NCBI GenBank assembly: GCA_964342465.1
Contig: CAYFFQ010000004.1
Coordinates: forward strand, 62,001-126,000
DNA: 64,000 nt
Direction of reading: 5' to 3'
Source of the DNA: MGIIb-Q1 sp964342465
GTDB taxonomy: Archaea > Thermoplasmatota > Poseidoniia > Poseidoniales > Thalassarchaeaceae
Part shown: positions 18,863 through 27,833 of the stretch, in pieces
Numbering within the stretch: position 1 is the first letter of the stretch
How the letters are laid out: each line of letters starts with the position of its first letter
Program-made: the position numbers and the translations under genes
The notes under the pieces: generated by a model
Database searches by the model: none
What the model was told of the DNA's origin: nothing
What the model saw: only the letters and a program-made list of their open reading frames with translations

Positions 18863-20908
18863 CTATTCATCAGTGTCAGCCGGCTGCGGATGGCGGGCGA
18901 AGAAGCGCGCCGCGTGCCGCTTGGTCGATTCTGGCGTGTCAACGGTGATGGTATTCATTGATGAAGGCATCAGTCGGCGATAATTAGGTAATAACAGCCT
19001 CTCTTCAAGCAGGAGTATGAAGGCTCGGTCACCCATTTTCCTTATTGGCCTGCCCATCGCCTGCAGGAGGCAGTTCACCGCAGGTTGCTGAACTGCCCAC
19101 CGGTATGCGTTTCCCCTCCCGAATCTCGATTCATAATACTCTTTCAATGCTGTCTGCTCAACCGATGGTGGAGCTAAGGGTAGCCCTACGCAGGCCACAG
19201 CATCCAAGAGATTTCGGTGATAGTCAACCCCCTCGGCTAGTTTTGCAGAAAAGACCCCGCCGAGGAGGATTCTTTCGCCCGCTGACCGCGCCATCTCCAT
19301 CTCCCTGAGAAGGGAATCGATGCGCTGTTTCGACCAACCTGATTCTTCGACAATCACCCTTCGGCCGTGCCATATCGCGCCACCGACAATCTCATCGAGA
19401 AGATGATATGATGGGGTGAAAACAGCGATGTGGCCGGGGGTGGCCGCCGCCAGAGCGCGGATATGGCTACGAATTTTTTCCGTGTTCTCCACGCCACGGT
19501 TGGTGTATTTCGTGGTCACTCCAGCAGCTATGGTCACAGGTCTCTTATCGGAAAGAAACGGGGAGGGATATTCAGACAGGGTCAAGCCACGCTCCTTGGG
19601 GAGGGAGAGAAGTTCCCCGTACATCACCGGAGGGGTGAGTGTTCCTGACATGAGTAATGCACCTGCACACCCATCAAAGAGAGGTCCAGAGACCAACCCT
19701 GGGTCGAGGAGATGGGAGGTGATGCGCGGGCGGTCACCCTGTCCATGAGAAAAGACGAAGGCGAGAGCGGGATGGTCGCCGAATCGCCTGAGAATATCGA
19801 ACAGTTCCGACAGTTTCTCACTGGCAGTTTCCTTATCGTCCTCTTCATTGATTTCCACACGAACTTCGGCGAGTGAGGAGGCGATTGTGGCGAAAGTTGG
19901 CGGATTTATGGATATGTCTGACCTAATGGAATTGGACAGAAGGTCCATCAGTTCATCGTTTGCAATCCGCATCTCATCCGAATCACCGCCATGCAATTGC
20001 TGCGATTTCGTCCTGAAAAAAGCGAGAATATCACTTCTGATTCTCTCCAGCGCAGCTTTTACGGTGTTCAGCCGCAAGAGTCTGCCTTTCCCGACTTCCA
20101 CACCTCTGTCCGCCTCTTGTTCAGCGAGCGTCTCGATATGTTCTTCCATCTCAAGGCGGGCGTGTAGGACCAACTCCCCAGTCAGGATTCTGCGCATCCC
20201 CTGAGTGATTCGGTTGGGTAGGTTGTGCGCTTCGTCAACTACGATAATCACCTCTGACAAATCGATGCCCATCGCTTCGAGTGACGATGCTCTGACCCGC
20301 TCGTTGAAGAGATGGTTGTAATCGCAGACAATCACATCCGCTCCACTCACTGATTCTCTTGCGACCTTCCAAGGACAGGTGGGCCGTGCATAACCACCAT
20401 CCATGTGGGTTCTGCACACTTCGACGAGTTCAGAAACATGCAAAGGTTCTCCGAGTACCTTAAGGCGCAAGCCGTCGACATCATTCAGATATGGTTTGCA
20501 ATGGCGATTTCTCCGCATGTCAGCACATAGTCTTGAGAACAGTGAAGGGAATTCTTTGCGGATGTCATCGATGCACATCGATTGTTGACCGACGAGGTCT
20601 ATGAGGCTGACATGGGAGTGAATACTTCTGTTTCTTTCGTTTATCTTCTTGACAGTGTCCACAACTATTCGATGTTGCGCCTGCCGGCCGGTCAGAAAGA
20701 ATACGAATCTCCTTTCATGCGTCTCTCTAGCGCAATCCAATGCGGCGGAGAGAGCAGCCGCGGTCTTGCCGATGCCGGTCGGGGCTGAGGCGAGATGAGA
20801 ACCTCCTCGGATGAGTGCCGACCAAGCATCCTCAATCAATTCGGTTTGACCGCCACGGAGTTCATCGTGGGCGAGGTGGCCGGGAATTCTGGCGCTGTTT
20901 TCTGCCAC
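18863..20908 (-). CDS. XPD/Rad3-family DNA helicase
   Basis: Superfamily 2 5'-3' helicase of 681 aa (GTG start). Walker A is APTGIGKT (42-49) and the DEAH box is VVDEAHNLPN (225-228). Between them lie cysteines C112, C128, C137, C165 and C178, the last in CPW, consistent with the XPD-type 4Fe-4S domain, although the spacing differs from the classic C-x13-C-x2-C-x31-C. C-terminal motifs include LMSGTL, a GGVFSAKLAEGVDY segment (motif V) and QAMGRPIRKMGD (motif VI). Such proteins act in repair or in resolving DNA structures. The divergent cysteine spacing makes it uncertain whether this is the main archaeal XPD or a DinG-like paralog. Confidence 0.85.
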   Translation of the reverse strand: MAENSARIPGHLAHDELRGGQTELIEDAWSALIRGGSHLASAPTGIGKTAAALSAALDCARETHERRFVFFLTGRQAQHRIVVDTVKKINERNRSIHSHVSLIDLVGQQSMCIDDIRKEFPSLFSRLCADMRRNRHCKPYLNDVDGLRLKVLGEPLHVSELVEVCRTHMDGGYARPTCPWKVARESVSGADVIVCDYNHLFNERVRASSLEAMGIDLSEVIIVVDEAHNLPNRITQGMRRILTGELVLHARLEMEEHIETLAEQEADRGVEVGKGRLLRLNTVKAALERIRSDILAFFRTKSQQLHGGDSDEMRIANDELMDLLSNSIRSDISINPPTFATIASSLAEVRVEINEEDDKETASEKLSELFDILRRFGDHPALAFVFSHGQGDRPRITSHLLDPGLVSGPLFDGCAGALLMSGTLTPPVMYGELLSLPKERGLTLSEYPSPFLSDKRPVTIAAGVTTKYTNRGVENTEKIRSHIRALAAATPGHIAVFTPSYHLLDEIVGGAIWHGRRVIVEESGWSKQRIDSLLREMEMARSAGERILLGGVFSAKLAEGVDYHRNLLDAVACVGLPLAPPSVEQTALKEYYESRFGRGNAYRWAVQQPAVNCLLQAMGRPIRKMGDRAFILLLEERLLLPNYRRLMPSSMNTITVDTPESTKRHAARFFARHPQPADTDE

Positions 20909-20989
20909 GAATCCGACCGGCGATTCGGACGCTCATAGAGGTTGGCATCATCTCCAGAGATTCTGCACCCCTTGGGAATCAGTTCTGTT

Positions 20990-21210
20990 TTGTTTGAGCC
21001 TGCCGGCACACCTTGTCTGATAGGGGTGCCCCGAGAAGGGGCGGGGTTGACGAATCAAAGTTCGTCGTGAAGGGGTGCCCCCGCATAAGCGGGGACGGGG
21101 GTATTGTTTGAGTGCGCTGCTGATATGACTGAATCTCGGGCTCGCTGACGCAGTATGTAGATGCCCCACATGGGGGCGGGGGGGTTTTTACACCCCCCCT
21201 CTGTGTTCTT
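20990..21210. other. Gene-free region with several GC-rich hairpins
   Basis: No credible CDS in the 335 bp between the helicase and RHH genes. The stretch holds a hairpin GACGAA-loop-TTCGTC (about 21049-21066), a perfect CCCCGC-ATAA-GCGGGG hairpin (21079-21094), two copies of GGGGTGCCCC 49 bp apart (21023 and 21072), and G7-TTTTTACA-C7 near 21180-21200, which carries a T-run and could terminate transcription. It might be a structured RNA or just intergenic repeats. Confidence 0.35.
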
Positions 21211-21243
21211 CGTGTGCATCCCATCGCTCACTTTGTTCACCCT

Positions 21244-21615
21244 TCATTCAATATGGTCCTCATGTGAGGAACGACTGTCAATTTCACCGATGAGTTCTAG
21301 GCCAGCATCGGTCACGGCCCTCATCTTCTCGACCTGCTGTTCTAGCAGCAAGCCAATGCCCAATGCGGCTGCAGAGGAGGCATCGATATCGAGTAGTTCT
21401 TCAAGGATTCTGAGTTGTTGGGAAACGGCTTTACTGACTCTGATGGATTTGCGCCGGCCAGCCGCTTCTGGACTTGTATCGTCTAGAAGTCGATGCAGAC
21501 CTCGGCGAAGAACATCACTTCTGTTGCGCATCCCATCAAAGCCGATGCGACGCTCAATCTCGAGGACTTCCTCCTCGGTGAGACGCACTGAAACCATCTG
21601 GCTGGGGGTGCTCAT
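21244..21615 (-). CDS. Ribbon-helix-helix transcriptional regulator
   Basis: Small regulator of 123 aa from ATG 21615; a GTG at 21633 is an alternative. The N-terminal MVSVRLTEEEVLEIERRI followed by a glycine turn and NRSDVLRRGLHRLL is the beta-alpha-alpha pattern of CopG/MetJ-type DNA-binding dimers. A second, similar segment (SIRVSKAVSQQLRIL) follows, and the C-terminal half is a probable helical dimerisation region. GGAG lies 10 nt upstream of ATG 21615, and a TATA-like ATTAAATA at 21650-21657 would start transcription just before it, which is why I prefer this start. It probably binds the palindrome just upstream. Confidence 0.75.
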   Translation of the reverse strand: MSTPSQMVSVRLTEEEVLEIERRIGFDGMRNRSDVLRRGLHRLLDDTSPEAAGRRKSIRVSKAVSQQLRILEELLDIDASSAAALGIGLLLEQQVEKMRAVTDAGLELIGEIDSRSSHEDHIE

Positions 21616-21649
21616 CTGTTCCGCTCCGGTCACTCGAAGTAGGGGGGGG

Positions 21650-21657
21650 TATTTAAT
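21650..21657 (-). promoter_or_regulatory. TATA-like box of the RHH regulator
   Basis: ATTAAATA on the minus strand, with a C-run directly downstream. Its distance (about 35-42 nt) from ATG 21615 fits a short leader. Confidence 0.5.
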
Positions 21658-21679
21658 TCGTATGACGATGTTAATTCAA

Positions 21680-21710
21680 TGTAATACGCCGCCAAGCAGT
21701 TGGTATTACA
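21680..21710. promoter_or_regulatory. Inverted repeat TGTAATAC-N15-GTATTACA, probable operator
   Basis: Perfect 8-bp half-sites at 21680-21687 and 21703-21710, just upstream of the RHH promoter and downstream of the winged-helix gene's stop. The half-site spacing of 23 bp (about two turns) suits two dimers on one face. Either neighbouring regulator could bind it. Confidence 0.5.
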
Positions 21711-21781
21711 ACGCAGTACGACGATTTGCAGTAATATCCGCGGTCAGAAGCGAAAATCCGCCGCCGACACTCCAACACGCC

Positions 21782-22126
21782 TCAAGACAATTCTCTCTTC
21801 AATCTCTGAAGAGCGTTGTGGAGAATGTCTCTCTTGGCGAGAGCGGCACTTTCCAATTGTTGGACCAACTCGTCGGCAGGCAGGGAAAGATTCCACAGGT
21901 TCCTCGGCCTCCCTTTTCCCTGAACATCTCCCTGATGTGATGTGACCCATCCGCGATTCTTGCACTGTTTGATGCCGCTGGAAATCTGGCTCTCAGTCAG
22001 ACCCGATTTTCCTGTCATTTCTCTGATGGTCATATTCCGATTCGAGGAGAGCAGTTCAACAACGACAGCAGCACTCTTTGTCTGTCCGGCGTTGGTGAGT
22101 AAGTCGTGCGGGATGCTTCCACTCAC
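21782..22126 (-). CDS. Winged helix-turn-helix transcriptional regulator
   Basis: About 114 aa from GTG 22126; the frame extends to a GTG at 22192, but the extra residues look non-coding. Segment KSAAVVVELLSSNRNMTIRE followed by MTGKSGLTESQISSGIKQCKN is a classic winged-helix: helix 1, helix 2, recognition helix. It is followed by the wing GWVTSHQGDVQGKGRPRNLWNLS, in which GKGRPRNLW resembles MarR/TrmB-like archaeal regulators. A C-terminal helix (ADELVQQLESAALAKRDIL) may dimerise. A TATA-like CCTATATC at 22166-22173 supports the shorter start. It faces the TerB-like gene divergently. Confidence 0.7.
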   Translation of the reverse strand: MSGSIPHDLLTNAGQTKSAAVVVELLSSNRNMTIREMTGKSGLTESQISSGIKQCKNRGWVTSHQGDVQGKGRPRNLWNLSLPADELVQQLESAALAKRDILHNALQRLKRELS

Positions 22127-22204
22127 CTCCGGCGACCTCCCATTGAGGCTCCAACAAGGTGGCGGGATATAGGAGTTACAGAAAAAAATCACACCTCTAT
22201 TATT

Positions 22205-22221
22205 ACTTCATAGTTCGAAGT
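22205..22221. promoter_or_regulatory. Small inverted repeat in the divergent regulator/TerB region
   Basis: ACTTC-N7-GAAGT lies between the winged-helix gene and the TerB-like gene, next to an AT-rich stretch with TATA-like character. It is a candidate operator, but at 5 bp per half it could be chance. Confidence 0.3.
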
Positions 22222-22371
22222 GAATGTATATGAGAGGGGATGGTTCGCTCAACCACACCCTTTTCACTGCTCCAAGGATTGCCCCGTAATACTCCTCCCT
22301 ATCTCGTAGTTCTGGTATATGACCCTCGCACAGCGCTCAATAATACGGTCAGCGTCAAATATGTGGGGGGG

Positions 22372-22833
22372 ATGGCGCCTGTTATGGGTACGTCTGCGAG
22401 CCGAGGGTTGATGGTCTACTTGAGAACCCTGAAAGTGGCGCTTGACGATGGGATAGTGACCGATGATGAGATGGCGATTCTCGATGTGCTGGCCGGTTGC
22501 ATCGGAATCAGCAAATCCACTGCGAAGTTCGCCCGTGAGGTCCTTCAAGGTATTGAGAAGTCACCCATCACAGAAGCGCAACAGGAGGAGTGGTCAAGCC
22601 GACACATCGGTGATGCAACCTGCTACCAATCAGCTCTGATAGCGGCCTTGGATGATGAAGTCATCAGCGACGACGAGATGGCTATGCTCGATTGTCTGCG
22701 CAGAGCGATGGGTCTTCAGCCTGATGAACACGCCCTTGTTGAAGAATCCATCCGAGTGATGATTGAAAATCAAGAGGATGAAAGGTTGATGCAGAGACTC
22801 AACTCATATCTCACCACATATCCCGGTGTCTGA
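22372..22833 (+). CDS. TerB-like protein with duplicated helical repeat
   Basis: About 153 aa from ATG 22372, which has GTGGGGGG directly upstream; the frame is open from 22240. Two similar segments, LRTLKVALDDGIVTDDEMAI and, about 65 residues later, a copy reading ALIAALDDEVISDDEMAML, match the acidic helix-loop-helix pattern of TerB/tellurite-resistance-like domains, which often bind metal ions through DD/DE pairs. No membrane segment. The link with tellurite is historical and should not be read as a function here. It is followed 133 bp later by an exported protein gene on the same strand. Confidence 0.6.
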   Translation: MAPVMGTSASRGLMVYLRTLKVALDDGIVTDDEMAILDVLAGCIGISKSTAKFAREVLQGIEKSPITEAQQEEWSSRHIGDATCYQSALIAALDDEVISDDEMAMLDCLRRAMGLQPDEHALVEESIRVMIENQEDERLMQRLNSYLTTYPGV

Positions 22834-22966
22834 CATTTCTTTTCTATTATATACACACCTCCACCGGCGGTTGTTCCACCCCTCTCGAGGGAGACCATAC
22901 GGCGAAAGGTTCTATTCCATCTACTCCGCCTACATGCGAGGGATGAGTGTGTACGGCGGGGATAGA

Positions 22967-25900
22967 ATGAGGCGGGCGACGGTGTCGCAATCACTTCTGT
23001 TGGTTGGATTGATGGTGTTTTCATCGCTATTCGTGATGTTTGACGGAGAAGAGTTGGCCGCCGTTGAGGAGCCGTGGATGACATCGACTCAGGAATCCCT
23101 TCTTTGGGGTTCTAGGGCTACGGGAAGCAATACACAGATAATCCACTCAGTTGACTTGGATGCATACGGCAACACCTACATCTGCGGCTATTTTGACAGT
23201 CAGGTCACAATGGGTTCTTCCACCTTTTCCACCAGCGGCTCGAACGATATATTCGTCGCTAAACTAGACCCGTCTGGGAATTATGTATGGGCCCACAAGG
23301 CGGGGGGTAGCAATAGTGATATTTGTCATGAAATAGCAGTAAATGATGCCGGTGATGTCGCCATCACCGGCTACTACTACAGTTCGGCACAATTTGGCTC
23401 AACTTGGCTTTCCTCAAATGGGAACTATGATATTTGGGTAGCAAAACTCGACACAAATGGCACTTGGCAGTGGGCCAATGGTGCCGGTAGCAGCAGTCAA
23501 GATTACGGATATGGAGTCGCCATCGACAACAGCAGGCAGGTCTATCTGACCGGCTCCTACTACAACACCATCAGTTTCGGCTCAACCCAACTCAGTTCGT
23601 ATTCCTACGACGAGGCATTCCTTGCCGCACTTTCCTCCGGTGGTCAATGGTTGTGGGCACAGAGGATGTACGGTTCATACTATCAACAGGGCTACGACAT
23701 CGATGTCAATGATAACAACGAGTTGGCGGTGACCGGCCGCTTCAGCGGCTGGATCAACATCGGCGGCACACAACTCTCCCCGAATTATCAGAGCAGCAGT
23801 TATTATCGCGTCTTCACTGCGAAATTCACCACAGCCGGTAATTTCCTATGGGCGAAATGGGGGGGGTACGAATCGTCCTACTCGGCCTATGGTGAGGGTG
23901 TGACCATAGACGACAGTGGTAATGTCGGAGTGACTGGCTGGTTCTACTACCGCATGCGTTTCGAGAACACCTGGCTCTATGCCTATCAACAGAACAGCAA
24001 TTGGGACTGCTTTGTCACCAAATACAATTCACAGGGCTCAGTGGTGTGGGCACAGAACGCCGGCGGTTCATCATCTGACTACTGTTATGCTATTGATTCC
24101 AACAAGAGCAGTGGTGATTTCATGATCACCGGAATGTACCAAAGCACCGCTTGGTTCGGCAATTCCTATATCTCAAACAGGGGGAGCACCGACGCCTTCG
24201 TCTCCAAGGTTCCTGCTAACGGTGGATGGGCTGACATCAAATCATTCGGTGGCACATCGAGCGATTACGGCCACGGAATCGCCATGCGCAACGGCACCTA
24301 CGCCTTTGCAGGGTATTTCCATTCCAATGCATGGGATGACACCAACACATTCCAAATGAACAGCATGAGCGGTGCAGATGGATTCGTCATCGTCTTCGGA
24401 ATTGATTCTGATGGTGATGGTATCGGGGACGGAACTGATGCGTTCCCCTCTGATGCGAGCCAATGGGCTGACAGAGATGGCGACGGATTCGGTGACAACC
24501 TGACGGGGACGACTGGAGATGACTGTCCTGATACATACGGGAATTCCACCGGTGGTGGCGGCTTCTATGGTTGCGTGGACAGCGATGGCGACGGTTGGCC
24601 AGACTCACACGACCATCTCCCTGCGGACCCGACTCAATGGGAGGACACGGATGGAGACGGATTCGGCAACAACCCGAATGGTACAGACCCAGACGGCTGC
24701 CCGATGATGTGGGGTAACTCATGGCGAGACCAGTTCGGTTGTCTCGATTTGGATGGGGATGGTCAATCAGTTCTGAATGACCGCTTCCCAAGCCAACCAA
24801 CTCAATGGTCTGACTCCGATGGCGACGGTTTGGGTGACAACTGGGCCGATGGTTCCTGGAACGACTCTCGTGAGGAGAGGTGGCCAGGGATGTGGGTGGC
24901 CGGAGCCTATTCTCCAGACCCTTCACCATTTGATTGGGATAACGATGGTTATGAAGACGGCGGGATTGAAAACAGCAGCCAGCCTTCGGACGACTGTGAA
25001 TATCAGCCCGGTGATTCTTGGCAGAATCTTGTCGGATGTCCCGATTCGGATGGCGATGGCTGGGCCGACATTGAAGACGAGGTTGCAGACAACCCCACAC
25101 AACACCGAGATGAGGATGGCGACGGCTATGGTGATTCTTCAGATGGGACGGAAACAGATGCCTGCCCCACAAGGGCTGGAAACAGCACGATTGACCGGTT
25201 TGGCTGTCCTGACAACGATGGCGACGGCCTTTCCAACGACGCTGATGACTGCCCGACGGTAGCCGGACTTCCCTCCAACGGCTGCCCTGACCGCGATGGT
25301 GACGGGTATGTCGATGAAGCGGAGGAGAGCGATGAACCGGTTGACGACTGTCCAGACGAATGGGGTTCTTCATCCGAGGACAGATATGGTTGCCCTGACG
25401 GAGATGGAGATGGTTACTCGGATGAGGGCGACCCTTTCCCGACCGACATGACACAGTGGGCTGATGGTGACGGTGACGGATTTGGTGACAACCCTGATGG
25501 AAATGAAGCCGACAACTGTCCAGCGAGGGCGGGCAATTCATCGTTAGGAACTCTGCTCGGTTGTGAGGATTTTGATGGTGATGGATATTCTGACAGCGTT
25601 GATGTTTTCCCCGAAAACGGATTCATTTGGTCTGATTCTGACGAAGATGGCTACGCCGACCAACCCGGCACAAATCTCTCTGATGACTGCCCGACCAAAT
25701 GGGGCAACTCCTCTGCCTTCATGCTCGGCTGCTCAGATATCGACGGGGATGGAATTCCCGACTCTTGGGATTGGGATATCGACGGCGATGGTTATTCCAA
25801 TACTGATGAGGTTAGGTCCGACCCAGTGAGCAATCCTCTAGACCCGACGAGTATGCCGGAGGATGTCGACAATGATGGCCGCGCAGACGATGTCGTCGAA

Positions 25901-26356
25901 AATGAGTTGGCGCAAAGTGCCCTTCTCCAAGACAAAGTAGGTAAGGTGGTCACAGCAGCGGTCCTGCTCCTCGTCGTCTTCTCTGTCGGGATGATAGGAG
26001 TGTCGATGACATCGAGCAAACGAGCGCGAAAACTTTTCGAACAGATGGAAGGAAAACTCTCCTCGGCCGAGGGTTTCCAAGGTCTGTTGAACCTCGAGGA
26101 GGAACTTGATGAAGCGCTCCGTTCCGGAACCATAGCAGGTTCTCAGGGGATGTTGCTTCGCCACAAAATAGACGAGAGGAGAGCCGACCTCGAAGATGAA
26201 ATGCGAATCTCACAGCAGGCGGAATGGTGGGCTCAGATGGGCCAACAGCAGCAGCAATACGGTGGTTGGTATCCGAGTGATGCGCAGGCGCAGTGGTATG
26301 CTGGCCAATACGACCAATCCTACCAACAAGGCTACGACCAGCATGGTCAACAGTGA
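22967..26356 (+). CDS. Surface protein with SBBP-type propeller repeats, thrombospondin-3-like repeats and Gln/Tyr-rich tail
   Basis: About 1129 aa from ATG 22967, which opens a clear signal peptide (MRRATVSQSLLLVGLMVFSS). Residues 45-475 contain repeats of the type D-x-YGNxYICGYF / DIFVAKLDPSGNYVWA, characteristic of SBBP beta-propeller blades. Residues 475-960 are DxDGDGxxD calcium repeats with paired cysteines (DDCPDTYGN, YGCxDxDGDG). A transmembrane helix (990-1012) is followed by a cytoplasmic tail with a coiled-coil-like segment and a Gln/Tyr/Gly-rich end (MGQQQQQYGGWYPSDAQ). Likely a membrane-anchored adhesin or receptor. The low-complexity tail inside the cell is unusual. Confidence 0.8.
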   Translation: MRRATVSQSLLLVGLMVFSSLFVMFDGEELAAVEEPWMTSTQESLLWGSRATGSNTQIIHSVDLDAYGNTYICGYFDSQVTMGSSTFSTSGSNDIFVAKLDPSGNYVWAHKAGGSNSDICHEIAVNDAGDVAITGYYYSSAQFGSTWLSSNGNYDIWVAKLDTNGTWQWANGAGSSSQDYGYGVAIDNSRQVYLTGSYYNTISFGSTQLSSYSYDEAFLAALSSGGQWLWAQRMYGSYYQQGYDIDVNDNNELAVTGRFSGWINIGGTQLSPNYQSSSYYRVFTAKFTTAGNFLWAKWGGYESSYSAYGEGVTIDDSGNVGVTGWFYYRMRFENTWLYAYQQNSNWDCFVTKYNSQGSVVWAQNAGGSSSDYCYAIDSNKSSGDFMITGMYQSTAWFGNSYISNRGSTDAFVSKVPANGGWADIKSFGGTSSDYGHGIAMRNGTYAFAGYFHSNAWDDTNTFQMNSMSGADGFVIVFGIDSDGDGIGDGTDAFPSDASQWADRDGDGFGDNLTGTTGDDCPDTYGNSTGGGGFYGCVDSDGDGWPDSHDHLPADPTQWEDTDGDGFGNNPNGTDPDGCPMMWGNSWRDQFGCLDLDGDGQSVLNDRFPSQPTQWSDSDGDGLGDNWADGSWNDSREERWPGMWVAGAYSPDPSPFDWDNDGYEDGGIENSSQPSDDCEYQPGDSWQNLVGCPDSDGDGWADIEDEVADNPTQHRDEDGDGYGDSSDGTETDACPTRAGNSTIDRFGCPDNDGDGLSNDADDCPTVAGLPSNGCPDRDGDGYVDEAEESDEPVDDCPDEWGSSSEDRYGCPDGDGDGYSDEGDPFPTDMTQWADGDGDGFGDNPDGNEADNCPARAGNSSLGTLLGCEDFDGDGYSDSVDVFPENGFIWSDSDEDGYADQPGTNLSDDCPTKWGNSSAFMLGCSDIDGDGIPDSWDWDIDGDGYSNTDEVRSDPVSNPLDPTSMPEDVDNDGRADDVVENELAQSALLQDKVGKVVTAAVLLLVVFSVGMIGVSMTSSKRARKLFEQMEGKLSSAEGFQGLLNLEEELDEALRSGTIAGSQGMLLRHKIDERRADLEDEMRISQQAEWWAQMGQQQQQYGGWYPSDAQAQWYAGQYDQSYQQGYDQHGQQ

Positions 26357-26765
26357 GCAGACAACGAGCCAACGGTGAGCCAACGGTGAGCCGACCGTGG
26401 AAGACGAGAGCGGACCGCACAGTGAGCNNNNNNNNNNNNNNNNNNNNNNNNNNNNNNNNNNNNNNNNNNNNNNNNNNNNNNNNNNNNNNNNNNNNNNNNN
26501 NNNNNNNNNNNNNNNNNNNNNNNNNNNCGGTGAGCCAACGGTGAGCCGACCGTGGAAGACGAGAGCGGACCGCACAGTGAGCAGACAGTGAGCCAACGGT
26601 GAGCCGACCGTGGAAGACGAGAGCGGACCGCACAGTGAGCCGACAGTGAGCCAACGGAATGCCGGTATAGAGCCGGCGGTGAGCCAACGGTGAGCCGACC
26701 GTGGAAGACGAGAGCGGACCGCACAGTGAGCCAACGGTGAGCCAACCGTGGAAGACGAGAGCTAC
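26357..26765 (+). repeat. 58-bp tandem repeat array with assembly gap
   Basis: Copies of a unit containing GAGCCGACCGTGG and AAGACGAGAGCGGACC, with a 58-bp period (landmark at 26543 and 26601) and shorter internal repeats of GAGCCAACGGT. It fills the whole space between the surface-protein gene and the converging GH114-like gene. No gene is seen. Confidence 0.9.
26428..26527. other. Assembly gap (100 N)
   Basis: Exactly 100 N inside the 58-bp tandem repeat array. Confidence 0.97.
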
Positions 26766-26766
26766 C

Positions 26767-27576
26767 TTATGGAGCGAAACCCTCACAACCGATGCGCCCG
26801 CCATCCAGCGGGTATTCCATTTTCAACCAACTGAATCCCATCTCATTTGCATCTAGGCAAAACTCCTCTGGTTCAAGTTCATACTCGACCCCGTACACCT
26901 GCTTCCCCATCTCATTGAAGGGAAGCAACAATTCGCATTCATCATATTGGAAGCACTGTTCATTTACAGCGAAGTCAAAAAGAGTGACGAGGTCATCCAC
27001 CTGCTCAAGGTCATTCTTCAACCCGATGGTCAGATTTCGTAGATGCGCCTCCTCTGAAAGCCATGTATTGTATGCCAATTGGTCCGCATAGGTGAGGTTG
27101 AAACCGCTCTCCGCCACATATCCCTCAACATTGTCCGGCTCGACTCCGTCACAGCCCTTTTGAACGGCTAGGTCCAATCTCGCCTCGATGATGTTCGAGA
27201 AGTTGCCATAGTTTGAGATGTCCAACCAACGTTCGTCCGGCCATTCATCAAGTGGTTCGCCCACTACTTCAGCCTCGAACAGGTGAGCATCATCTCGGTA
27301 CTCCTCCCACGAGCCGGCGCTGAAATAGCAGATGACTGTGATGCCTCTCAAATGTAACGCATCAATCGTCGAAGCGGGTGTCTCTTCAAGGTCAATATCA
27401 TACATGTTCACCTCAAATGAGGTGTTGATTTCCCCCTGTAACTGCCATTGCCAAGTGGGTATTCTGTTGCTTGGTTCATTGACATCTGTGTCACCTCCAT
27501 GACCTATACAACCTGAAAAAAGGAAGGCGAAGATGAGTGAAGCGGTAAGAGCAAGATGTATCAATTTCACATCCAT
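26767..27576 (-). CDS. GH114-like endo-alpha-1,4-polygalactosaminidase-type lipoprotein
   Basis: 269 aa from ATG 27576. The frame is open for another 66 codons, but the sequence opening with KLIHLALTASLIFAFLFSGC is a lipoprotein signal with lipobox Cys23, which fixes the start. The mature protein has the hallmark TIM-barrel segments of family GH114/DUF297: WQWQLQGEI, ITVICYFSAGSWEEYR, the Asp/Glu-rich GCDGVEPDNVEGY, and LRNLTIGLKND followed by FDFAVNEQCF. Family members cleave galactosaminogalactan-like polysaccharides, though archaeal substrates are unknown. Its location just downstream of surface-protein genes would fit an envelope-glycan role, but it is transcribed towards them. Confidence 0.82.
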   Translation of the reverse strand: MDVKLIHLALTASLIFAFLFSGCIGHGGDTDVNEPSNRIPTWQWQLQGEINTSFEVNMYDIDLEETPASTIDALHLRGITVICYFSAGSWEEYRDDAHLFEAEVVGEPLDEWPDERWLDISNYGNFSNIIEARLDLAVQKGCDGVEPDNVEGYVAESGFNLTYADQLAYNTWLSEEAHLRNLTIGLKNDLEQVDDLVTLFDFAVNEQCFQYDECELLLPFNEMGKQVYGVEYELEPEEFCLDANEMGFSWLKMEYPLDGGRIGCEGFAP

Positions 27577-27833
27577 GTCTGATTGCGGCAGAGAGATAAC
27601 GATTTCTCTCCGTGTATTCTCAAGTTTCACGCACCCCTGCGAAATGAAAACAGCAAAGTGAGCCAGCGCACAGATGCGCGGCGACGAGGTAGGCAGCACG
27701 ACTTCGTACGGGCCACACAGAACCATGTTAGAGCGAAAGTGCAGACCCGCAAGCGGAATTCTCTGTTCAGCCACGGTGTGGATGCCCTCAACTTGAAAGC
27801 GAAGAAGCCGTCGCCTTGTTGAGAGGTGATTAG

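Noticed and set aside
18612..18863. 83-codon minus-strand frame between helicase and Hsp20-like gene
   Set aside because: Low-complexity, without ribosome site, overlapping the helicase end; no family pattern.
21023..21094. CRISPR-like repeat (GC-rich palindromic sequence resembling type I-E repeats)
   Set aside because: Only two degenerate copies of a 10-bp core are present, no regular spacer length and no cas genes nearby.
24387..25541. Long minus-strand frame opposite the calcium-repeat region
   Set aside because: Its His/Arg/Pro-rich composition is the expected shadow of GAT/GGC-rich repeats on the other strand.
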